5,174 nt of DNA from contig JAKSDM010000989.1 of NCBI GenBank assembly GCA_022360135.1, forward strand, positions 1 through 5,174, in the 5' to 3' direction. This document shows positions 1 to 5,174 of the stretch, in pieces. A program made the position numbers and the translations under genes. Below the pieces are notes generated by a model that was not told the origin of the DNA, searched no databases, and worked only from the letters and a program-made list of their open reading frames with translations. Position 1 is the first letter of the stretch, and the number at the start of each line of letters is the position of its first letter. Source of the DNA: Pseudanabaenales cyanobacterium (GTDB lineage: Bacteria > Cyanobacteriota > Cyanobacteriia > Phormidesmidales > Phormidesmidaceae).

Positions 1-38
1 AGACGATCTCTGACAACTCATTTCCAAATGAAGAATAG
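1..38 (+). other. Possible 3' tail of an upstream gene (very uncertain)
   Basis: The third forward frame is open from the window edge to a TAG at 36-38 and would end in the short acidic tail SDNSFPNEE. Such a tail, with 58 nt left before the sulfotransferase ATG, would suit the end of a preceding co-directional gene. The first forward frame is also open from the edge, to a TAA at 64-66, so the choice of frame is not secure. About a dozen codons cannot be assigned to any family, and non-coding DNA is equally possible. Confidence 0.18.
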
Positions 39-47
39 AGGAAGTTT

Positions 48-78
48 TTGCCAGATTTATAAATAAGCAAAATCTAAT
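48..78 (+). promoter_or_regulatory. Weak sigma-70-type promoter candidate upstream of the sulfotransferase
   Basis: TTGCCA at 48-53 differs from the -35 consensus TTGACA by one base, and TCTAAT at 73-78 differs from the -10 consensus TATAAT by one base. The spacer is 19 nt, at the long edge of the usual range. Transcription would begin near position 85, which would leave the ATG at 97 but not the TTG at 79 inside the message. The region is A/T-rich, so chance matches are likely. A TATAAA at 58-63 has no matching -35 box. No operator-like inverted repeat was seen. Confidence 0.25.
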
Positions 79-80
79 TT

Positions 81-93
81 GGAGAGAAGAAGG
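81..93 (+). promoter_or_regulatory. Purine-rich ribosome binding site that favours the ATG at 97
   Basis: A continuous purine tract contains GGAG at 81-84 (12 nt before the ATG at 97) and AAGG at 90-93 (3 nt before it). Neither spacing is ideal, but the tract lies directly ahead of ATG 97 and inside the frame if translation began at TTG 79. It therefore favours the ATG as the start. Confidence 0.5.
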
Positions 94-96
94 CAC

Positions 97-1230
97 ATGA
101 AAAGAGAACGCACGACAAGAAAAGGTGGTTTACTGCCGAAGTTTGCAATGCTGGCAGCCGGTATGTCCTTTAACCAATGGCTAAAAATTCTTTTAGAAAG
201 CGGAGGTATTGAGCGAAAGTATTTACTCAAGGCGTTATGGATTTCAGTTTTGACAGTTGCATATACTCCCCTTAGACTTTTTGAACGGATCAAATTTGGT
301 AAAAAAATTCAAAACGTAGAGCTAAAATACTCTCCGATTTTCATCCTTGGCCATTGGAGAAGCGGAACATCCTACCTTCATCGCCTGATGGCTCAAGATA
401 AAAATCTGGGGTATGCTTCAGTCATTCAACTTAGTTTTAACTCGGAATTTTACTTGACAACTGATCGCTTCATAAAAGCTTTGCTAGGAGACAAGCTTTA
501 TTCAGAAGCGGCTGCTTATCCTTTAGAAGATGAGTATGCAATATTCCATGCGTCCCCTTATTCATTTTATCGTATGCTTTGTTTCCCAAAATGTACGTAT
601 GATTTGTTCAAGAAATTTGTTTTATTTGATCAGGTCAATGGGCAAACTAGAAATCTCTGGAAAAAAGTATATTTGAGAGTTTTAAAGAAGTTAACCTTTA
701 GCGCAAATGGAAAGAGATTGGTTCTCAAGAACCCTATGAATACTGGAAGAATTAACTTGCTGCTAGAAATTTTTCCAAATGCTAAGTTTATCCACATATA
801 TCGAAATCCGTATATGGTTTATTGCTCTTTAAAGCGATTGGAGGCTGCAAATGTTTACACAAATAGGCTGCAAAATATCTCTACCGAAGAATGGGAAGAG
901 GTTGTTCTTTTCGTTTATCGAGAGCTGATGCAAAGTTATTTGACTCAGAAAAAGTCTATACCAACAGGTAACCTTGTAGAAATAAAATATGAAGACTTCG
1001 AAAAAAATCAACTGGGGGAACTCGAAAGAATTTACAAAGAACTTGACCTTTCAGGATTTTCTCAATCAAAAGAGGCTTTTAAGACTCTTATTGATAATGA
1101 AAACAAAAAGCATCGGTCCAGAGACTATGAACTCAGTGAAGAAAGCATCGAAAGAATAAAGCAACACTGGTGGTTCGCTCTTGAAAAGTGGGGATATGAA
1201 CTACCTACAAGTATCCAAATAACCAAGTAG
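97..1230 (+). CDS. PAPS-dependent sulfotransferase family protein (Sulfotransfer_3 type)
   Basis: The 377-residue product should transfer a sulfuryl group from PAPS to a hydroxyl or amine of an unknown acceptor. Visible motifs (from ATG 97): the 5'-phosphosulfate loop GHWRSGTSYLHRLM at 85-98; an EDEYA block at 144-148, reminiscent of the conserved acidic block of this branch; and the 3'-phosphate motif at 226-245, FPNAKFIHIYRNPYMVYCSL, with R236 and S244 in the PAP-contacting positions. The preceding LVLKNPMNTGRINLLLEIFP also follows the family pattern. Residues about 42-60 are hydrophobic with flanking basics, so membrane association is possible. The length is typical and the frame intact. 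The frame also opens at TTG 79 (six residues more), but the ATG has the purine tract ahead of it. The gene is markedly A/T-rich, uses many AGA and TTA codons, and differs from the genes downstream. It leads a co-directional set, 32 nt before an MFS exporter. Family assignment is firm; the substrate (metabolite, lipid or polysaccharide) cannot be told. Confidence 0.88.
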   Translation: MKRERTTRKGGLLPKFAMLAAGMSFNQWLKILLESGGIERKYLLKALWISVLTVAYTPLRLFERIKFGKKIQNVELKYSPIFILGHWRSGTSYLHRLMAQDKNLGYASVIQLSFNSEFYLTTDRFIKALLGDKLYSEAAAYPLEDEYAIFHASPYSFYRMLCFPKCTYDLFKKFVLFDQVNGQTRNLWKKVYLRVLKKLTFSANGKRLVLKNPMNTGRINLLLEIFPNAKFIHIYRNPYMVYCSLKRLEAANVYTNRLQNISTEEWEEVVLFVYRELMQSYLTQKKSIPTGNLVEIKYEDFEKNQLGELERIYKELDLSGFSQSKEAFKTLIDNENKKHRSRDYELSEESIERIKQHWWFALEKWGYELPTSIQITK

Positions 1231-1262
1231 TATCACAAATTTTTCCCCAATCTGATTTACTC

Positions 1263-2558
1263 ATGAAGGTTTTTTTTATTGTCTGGCTGGGACGATTTCT
1301 TTCTTTACTGGGTTCTAGGCTGACAGGTTTTGCCCTGAGTGTCTGGGTCTATCAAAACAGTGAGTCAGTTACCCTGTTTTCGCTCACAGCTTTGTCAACA
1401 ACTCTGCCAGCTGTGTTGATCTCTCCTATTGCCGGTCTGCTTGTAGACCGTTGGGATCGTCGCTGGATTATGATAATCAGTCAGATCGTGGCGAGCCTAA
1501 GAACATTAGCTATTTTTTTTCTGCTAATCAGTCATCACCTCGCACTCTGGCAAATTTGTTTAGCTAATGTGGCGGCTTCAACATTCACATCTCTCCAATT
1601 TCCAGCTTTTCTCTCCGCTTCAACTTTGTTGGTTCCCAAACAGTACCTCACACAGGCTATGAGCATTACTCAGATTGGGGTATCTGCAAACGGAATCATT
1701 GCACCTATGATGGCGGGGGCTTTACTTGTGACCATCCAAATGCATGGCGTGCTTCTGGTGGATTTTGCCACCTTCATCGTTGGGATTTGTACACTTCTGG
1801 CGGTGAAATTCCCGCAGGTAGCTCCAGCAGCAACTGAAAAATTGAAACAAGGCTCATTTTTGCAGGAGATGGGTTACGGGTGGCAATATGTTAAAGCTAG
1901 ACCTGGGCTCCTGGGACTACTTGTTTTCTACGCTTTCAGAAACTTTTTGCTTGGTCTAGTTAGTGTGCTGACAGTTCCGTTGGTTTTATCTATTGCTTCT
2001 TCAGACGTTTTGGGTAGGATTCTGGCAATCAGCGGAGTCGGGATGCTGATGGGTAGCTTGGTTCTAGCAAAAAGGGGAGTTCCTAAGCACCATTACATTA
2101 TTACTATGTTTGGCTTTAACGCCCTGGCCGCTGTCGCGATGATAACGGTTGGCTTGCGCTCATCGATTCCTCTAGTGACGCTATCTGGTTTCCTCTTATT
2201 TTTTTGTGTACCTTTCATAAATATACCTAACCAGGTAATTTTTCAACGGAAGGTTCCTGCCCATATTCAGGGAAGAGTATTTGCCTTAAGGCGAGCCTTT
2301 GCAACGATGGCTCTGCCCCTTGGTTATGTTGTTTCTGGTCCCCTGGCGGATAGGGTATTTGAACCCTTAATGCTACCTAACGGTTTCTTAGCTGGAAGCA
2401 TTGGTACGCTGATTGGAGTCGGCCCTGGACGGGGTATTGGTCTGATGTTCATTATTACAGGTTGTTTGACCCTATTTGTTACGCTGGCGGCATATCAATA
2501 TCCCCGATTGCGTCATTTGGAAATTGAGTTGCCTGACGCTATCCCTGACGACAGATGA
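1263..2558 (+). CDS. MFS transporter, MFS_3 (EntS/MefA-like) exporter
   Basis: This 431-residue inner-membrane protein is a major facilitator superfamily exporter, expected to use proton antiport to push a small molecule out of the cytoplasm. The N-terminus runs straight into TM1 (VWLGRFLSLLGSRLTGFALSV). Motif A between TM2 and TM3 is GLLVDRWDRR at 58-67. The central loop is charged (about 183-212). The second half carries the branch hallmarks VPAHIQGRVFALRRA (331-345), GYVVSGPLADRVFEP (354-368) and GPGRGIGLMFIITGC (387-401). Length and repeated hydrophobic segments suit 12 TM helices. No Shine-Dalgarno sequence precedes ATG 1263 and no better in-frame start is visible; the motif position relative to the N-terminus supports it. 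Relatives include siderophore and macrolide exporters, and similar genes often accompany natural-product clusters. The stop overlaps the start of the adaptor gene by 4 nt, implying translational coupling. Its G+C is intermediate. Three runs of seven or eight T lie within it. The cargo is unknown. Confidence 0.9.
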   Translation: MKVFFIVWLGRFLSLLGSRLTGFALSVWVYQNSESVTLFSLTALSTTLPAVLISPIAGLLVDRWDRRWIMIISQIVASLRTLAIFFLLISHHLALWQICLANVAASTFTSLQFPAFLSASTLLVPKQYLTQAMSITQIGVSANGIIAPMMAGALLVTIQMHGVLLVDFATFIVGICTLLAVKFPQVAPAATEKLKQGSFLQEMGYGWQYVKARPGLLGLLVFYAFRNFLLGLVSVLTVPLVLSIASSDVLGRILAISGVGMLMGSLVLAKRGVPKHHYIITMFGFNALAAVAMITVGLRSSIPLVTLSGFLLFFCVPFINIPNQVIFQRKVPAHIQGRVFALRRAFATMALPLGYVVSGPLADRVFEPLMLPNGFLAGSIGTLIGVGPGRGIGLMFIITGCLTLFVTLAAYQYPRLRHLEIELPDAIPDDR

Positions 2559-3934
2559 CTCCTAAACTTAAATGCACAATGGTTTTTCATCTCCCGCTTA
2601 TCGGCAAAATTGGTTGGCCGCCTCCGTTGACAGTCAGCCTCCTGGCGATCGGTTTAATTGGCTCTGGGGTGGGGGTCTACTGGGCCACCCGCGATCGCGT
2701 CAGCGCCGCTGATATAGAGGCGCTGACACTGCCTATAGAAACTCAAACCATTACCATCAGGATTGAAGCCAGTGGTACGGTAGAACCTATCCAAACCGTG
2801 AATCTCAGCCCTCGCACCTCTGACATTCTGGCTGAGCTTTATGTGGAACAGGGAGATCAAGTGGCTCAAGGACAGGTGATTGCCCGCATGAAGGGGGATG
2901 ACATTGAAGCAGAGGTGATCCAAGCCCAAGCCAGGGTTACCCAAGCTGAAGCCCGACTAGCCAGACTTCGCAATGGCAATCGAGCCGAAGAAATTACCCA
3001 GAGCCAAGCCAGAGTTACGCAAGCAGAAGCGCGTGTGGCGGATGCTGAGGCAAGGCTGACATTGGCCATCGAACGGGCTGGGCGTAATCGCTTCCTGACT
3101 GATCGGGGCGCCCTTTCTCGTGATGAACTTGACGCTGCTATGCAAGAAGTCGAGAGCGCTAGAGCCGATTTAGAGCTGGACCGCGCCAACCGACGAGAAG
3201 CCCAAGAAAACTTGTCTCTGCTGCAACAGGGGAGTCGAGTTGAAGATATTGTCGAGGCTGAGGCGCAGTTACAAGAAGCTGTTGGCAACTTGCGAGCCGT
3301 CGAAGTACGACTTGAGGATACCTATATTAAGGCTCCCTTTGATGGCGTCATTGCCCAAAAATTCGCTACAGCAGGAGCCTTTGTCACCCCGACCACATCC
3401 GCCTCTGAAGTCTCTTCTGCAACTTCGTCAGCCATTGTTGAGATTGCTAGAGGTTTAGAGGTGTTGGCGGCGGTTCCGGAAGTTGATATTGGAGAAATTC
3501 TGGTGGGGCAACGGGTGGAAATTGTGGCGGATGCCTACCCCGACCAAAGTTTCAAGGGTAGAGTCAGATTAGTGGCGCCAGAGGCAATCCTTGAGCAAAA
3601 CGTCACCTTATTCCAGATCAGGATTGAGTTAGTAACAGGTCAGGACCAGCTCAAATCGGGGATGAATGTCGATGTTGAGTTCATTGCTGATCAATCACGG
3701 GAAACCATCCTTGTGCCAACGGTGGCCATTGTCACCCGCAATGGCGAACCCGGAATCTTGACGCCTGACGATAATCAACAACCGCTTTTCCGGTCAGTCA
3801 CCTTGGGGTCAGTAGTGGAAAACCGGATAGAAATTTTGCATGGCTTACAAGCGGGTGAACGGATTTTTGTGAATTTGCCGCCGGGTCAAAACCTGGAAGA
3901 CCTTAGGTCTGAGGAGGGTCGACGAGAGGACTAG
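2555..3934 (+). CDS. HlyD/MacA-family periplasmic adaptor subunit of a tripartite efflux system
   Basis: This 459-residue membrane fusion protein should bridge an inner-membrane transporter to an outer-membrane TolC-type channel. Order: a cytoplasmic leader; one TM anchor at about 23-45 (TVSLLAIGLIGSGVGVYW); the first lipoyl half at about 77-118 (LYVEQGDQVAQGQVIARM); a long Ala/Glu/Gln/Arg-rich coiled-coil hairpin at about 118-252; the second lipoyl half at 253-278 (LEDTYIKAPFDGVIAQ); a Ser/Thr-rich linker at 279-293; a beta-barrel at about 300-378; and a membrane-proximal domain to about 445 with a charged tail. At the hairpin tip R177, L181 and S188 match the R-x3-L-x6-S spacing of the TolC-docking motif of AcrA/MacA-type adaptors. 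The decapeptide QARVTQAEAR occurs at 125-134 and 151-160. ATG 2555 overlaps the MFS stop (ATGA); M9 at 2579 is an alternative start that keeps the anchor. The next gene is a MacB-type permease, so MacA-like is the best reading, though pairing with the MFS is possible. Confidence 0.92.
   Translation: MTPKLKCTMVFHLPLIGKIGWPPPLTVSLLAIGLIGSGVGVYWATRDRVSAADIEALTLPIETQTITIRIEASGTVEPIQTVNLSPRTSDILAELYVEQGDQVAQGQVIARMKGDDIEAEVIQAQARVTQAEARLARLRNGNRAEEITQSQARVTQAEARVADAEARLTLAIERAGRNRFLTDRGALSRDELDAAMQEVESARADLELDRANRREAQENLSLLQQGSRVEDIVEAEAQLQEAVGNLRAVEVRLEDTYIKAPFDGVIAQKFATAGAFVTPTTSASEVSSATSSAIVEIARGLEVLAAVPEVDIGEILVGQRVEIVADAYPDQSFKGRVRLVAPEAILEQNVTLFQIRIELVTGQDQLKSGMNVDVEFIADQSRETILVPTVAIVTRNGEPGILTPDDNQQPLFRSVTLGSVVENRIEILHGLQAGERIFVNLPPGQNLEDLRSEEGRRED
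2691..2698. repeat. HIP1 palindrome GCGATCGC, copy 1
   Basis: This is a perfect octameric palindrome inside the adaptor gene, just after the codons of the membrane anchor. HIP1 is heavily over-represented in many cyanobacterial genomes, so it serves here as a taxonomic marker. A near match, GCGATCGG, lies at 2645-2652. Confidence 0.85.
2927..3033 (+). repeat. Imperfect direct repeat in the adaptor coiled coil, 78-nt period
   Basis: The segment beginning at 2927 recurs beginning at 3005, encoding the same decapeptide QARVTQAEAR 26 residues apart. Several third codon positions differ between the copies (for example AGG/AGA, ACC/ACG, GCT/GCA), so the duplication is either old or kept by selection on the protein. 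Repetition of Ala/Gln/Glu/Arg heptads is common in adaptor coiled coils; an exact ten-residue repeat is less so. Confidence 0.7.
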
Positions 3935-3970
3935 GCTTTATCCCTCTGCGCTTGTATCAGTTCCCTATCT

Positions 3971-3974
3971 GGAG
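3971..3974 (+). promoter_or_regulatory. Ribosome binding site GGAG of the permease gene
   Basis: GGAG lies 6 nt before ATG 3981, the best-placed Shine-Dalgarno sequence in the window. It fixes the permease start at 3981 rather than at the in-frame ATG 4008. The 46-nt gap from 3935 shows no hairpin or terminator, so read-through from the adaptor gene is expected. Confidence 0.7.
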
Positions 3975-3980
3975 TAATCG

Positions 3981-5174
3981 ATGATTGACATCGCGGAAAG
4001 TTTAAAGATGTCGGTTAGAACCCTAACAGCCAATCGGCTGCGCAGTGCTCTAACTATGTTGGGGATTATCATCGGTAATGCCTCAGTCATTGCAATGGTC
4101 GGTGTTGGCGGAGGAACCCAACGATTCGTAGCCAATGAAATTGAGAATTTAGGTCCCAATACCCTATTTATTTATCCCGGCAATCAGGAGTCGCGGCGAT
4201 CGCGCTCTACCTTGCCCAAGACTTTGGTGCTGAAGGATGCCGAAGCGATCACAGAACAGGTCGATTCAGTGCGAGCAACGGCTCCCACGTTTAACGATCG
4301 CGGCGTCATCGTTTATCGTAATCGCTCAATCAATACCTCTATTGTCGGCGCCACCCCCAGTTTCCCGATTGTGAATAACTTCAATATGGATCAGGGGACA
4401 TTTTTCACTGGACTCGATATGCAGCGTAGTCAGCGAGTTGTCGTGCTGGGATACGAGATTGCTAACCAGCTATTTGATCAACAAAGTCCGCTAGGTCAAA
4501 AACTGCGGATTAAACAGATCCGCTTTCAGGTAATCGGAGTTCTAGCGGAAAAAGGGTCTAATCTAGGAAACGTCAATTATGATGATGCGGTTTTAGTCCC
4601 TTTAACCGTGATGTCCCGGCGGTTGGTGGGGCAAACCTCCCCCTTTGGTCTTGAACTCAGCAATATCGCCGTGTCGGTTCAGGATGAGCCAAGTATTGAG
4701 GTGGCCAGGTTCCAGATTACCAACTTGCTAAGACTCAGGCATCGGGTTCAGGGGGAAGATGACTTTTTGGTGAGGACCCAAAAAGATCTGCTGGATTTCA
4801 CCAGCGGCATTACGTCAGCCCTGACCGCTATGTTGGCTGCGATCGCCAGTATCTCGCTGCTGGTAGGCGGCATCGGCGTGATGAATATTATGCTGGTCTC
4901 TGTTAAAGAACGAACCCAAGAAATCGGTCTTAGGAAGGCGATCGGCGCTTCTGAACAAGATATCCTGGTTCAATTCATGATTGAAGCCTTTCTCTTATCC
5001 GCTGCTGGAGGAGTCATCGGGGCCACAATCGGAATAGGCGGGGTGCTGCTGATTGGGTTTTTTACCCCGTTTCAACCTCAAATTTCTGGGGTGGCTGTAC
5101 TCGCCGCCGTCAGTATTTCCGGCGGCATCGGTCTTTTCTTTGGCGTCCTGCCCGCTCAGCAAGCGGCTAAATTA
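3981..5174 (+). CDS. MacB-type ABC transporter permease (3' end cut by the window)
   Basis: The frame is open for 398 codons from ATG 3981 to the window edge. Visible in order: a short amphipathic N-terminus; TM1 at about 20-45 beginning NRLRSALTMLGIIIG, the usual MacB_PCD opening; a large periplasmic domain at about 46-275 (with NLGPNTLFIYPGN, VVVLGYEIANQLF and FQVIGVLAEKG); then the FtsX domain with TM2 at about 278-305, the cytoplasmic segment VSVKERTQEIGLRKAIGAS at 306-324 that would contact the ATPase, TM3 at about 330-360 and TM4 at about 368-390. The closing LPAQQAAKL corresponds to the usual end of these proteins, so only some ten residues should be missing. E. coli MacB carries its ATPase in the same chain; this protein has no Walker motifs and needs a separate ATPase, presumably encoded beyond the window. 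In MacB-type systems the permease does not move cargo across the inner membrane but drives periplasmic substrates through the adaptor and a TolC channel. It follows its adaptor by 46 nt, in the same operon. Confidence 0.92.
   Translation, partial: MIDIAESLKMSVRTLTANRLRSALTMLGIIIGNASVIAMVGVGGGTQRFVANEIENLGPNTLFIYPGNQESRRSRSTLPKTLVLKDAEAITEQVDSVRATAPTFNDRGVIVYRNRSINTSIVGATPSFPIVNNFNMDQGTFFTGLDMQRSQRVVVLGYEIANQLFDQQSPLGQKLRIKQIRFQVIGVLAEKGSNLGNVNYDDAVLVPLTVMSRRLVGQTSPFGLELSNIAVSVQDEPSIEVARFQITNLLRLRHRVQGEDDFLVRTQKDLLDFTSGITSALTAMLAAIASISLLVGGIGVMNIMLVSVKERTQEIGLRKAIGASEQDILVQFMIEAFLLSAAGGVIGATIGIGGVLLIGFFTPFQPQISGVAVLAAVSISGGIGLFFGVLPAQQAAKL
4196..4203. repeat. HIP1 palindrome GCGATCGC, copy 2
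   Basis: This perfect copy lies in the part of the permease gene that encodes the arginine-rich RRSRS stretch of the periplasmic domain. It supports the cyanobacterial assignment. Confidence 0.85.
4839..4846. repeat. HIP1 palindrome GCGATCGC, copy 3
   Basis: This perfect copy lies in the codons of TM2 of the permease. A near match, GCGATCGG, follows at about 4938-4945 within the codons for KAIGA. Confidence 0.85.

Noticed and set aside
57..293. A 78-codon minus-strand open frame opposite the sulfotransferase N-terminus.
   Set aside because: It is fully antisense to a gene with clear family motifs, has no recognisable domain and no convincing ribosome binding site.
1231..1262. A possible terminator between the sulfotransferase and MFS genes, suggested by a T5 run.
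   Set aside because: No G/C-rich stem precedes the T run, so no intrinsic terminator can be supported.
2866..3288. A 140-codon minus-strand open frame rich in Ser, Ala and Arg.
   Set aside because: It lies opposite the repetitive Ala/Glu/Arg coiled coil of the adaptor; its biased composition is the complement of those codons.
3389..3433. The Ser/Thr-rich stretch TPTTSASEVSSATSS in the adaptor as a foreign insertion.
   Set aside because: It sits in the expected loop between the second lipoyl half and the beta-barrel, and similar Ser/Thr-rich linkers are, as I recall, usual in cyanobacterial adaptors of this type.
3965..4159. A 64-codon minus-strand open frame over the start of the permease gene.
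   Set aside because: It is antisense to a well-supported MacB permease start with its own ribosome binding site and shows no family features.
2555..5174. A DevBCA-type glycolipid exporter as the identity of the adaptor-permease pair.
   Set aside because: The permease has the MacB_PCD opening and periplasmic domain followed by the FtsX-type segment GGIGVMNIMLVSVKERTQEIG, and the adaptor is MacA/YbhG-like. DevB/DevC cannot be excluded without alignment, but the MacAB-like reading fits better.
1..5174. CRISPR arrays, tRNA or rRNA genes, insertion-sequence ends, attachment sites or riboswitches.
   Set aside because: Coding sequence fills almost the whole window, and no spaced repeats, tRNA-like cloverleaf, transposase or long terminal inverted repeat was seen on reading both strands.

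Overview
The window looks like cyanobacterial DNA. Three perfect copies of the octamer GCGATCGC (HIP1, the highly iterated palindrome of many cyanobacterial genomes) occur in about 5.2 kb, and the encoded proteins resemble families common in that phylum. This rests on motif and family memory; no database search was possible, and genus or species cannot be given.

Layout: four genes, all on the plus strand and tightly packed. (1) 97-1230 encodes a PAPS-dependent sulfotransferase of the Sulfotransfer_3 type. (2) After a 32-nt gap, 1263-2558 encodes a 12-TM-type MFS exporter of the EntS/MefA-like (MFS_3) branch. (3) Overlapping it by the 4-nt ATGA junction, 2555-3934 encodes a HlyD/MacA-type periplasmic adaptor with a TolC-docking RLS-like motif. 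(4) After 46 nt with a clear ribosome binding site, 3981 to the window end encodes a stand-alone MacB-type ABC permease, cut only a few residues before its expected C-terminus. No ATPase gene lies in the window; it is expected just downstream. The first 96 bases hold a weak promoter candidate and perhaps the tail of an upstream gene.

The genes read as a modification-and-export cassette: a sulfotransferase that decorates an unknown acceptor, one inner-membrane MFS pump, and the adaptor and permease of a MacAB-TolC-like envelope-spanning exporter. The MFS-adaptor overlap argues for joint expression. That all four act on one sulfated product is inference.

Base composition changes sharply. Lines sampled by hand are about 28-35% G+C in the sulfotransferase, 40-53% in the MFS gene and 48-62% in the adaptor and permease, and all HIP1 copies lie after position 2690. 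The sulfotransferase therefore looks like a later or foreign addition to an export operon.
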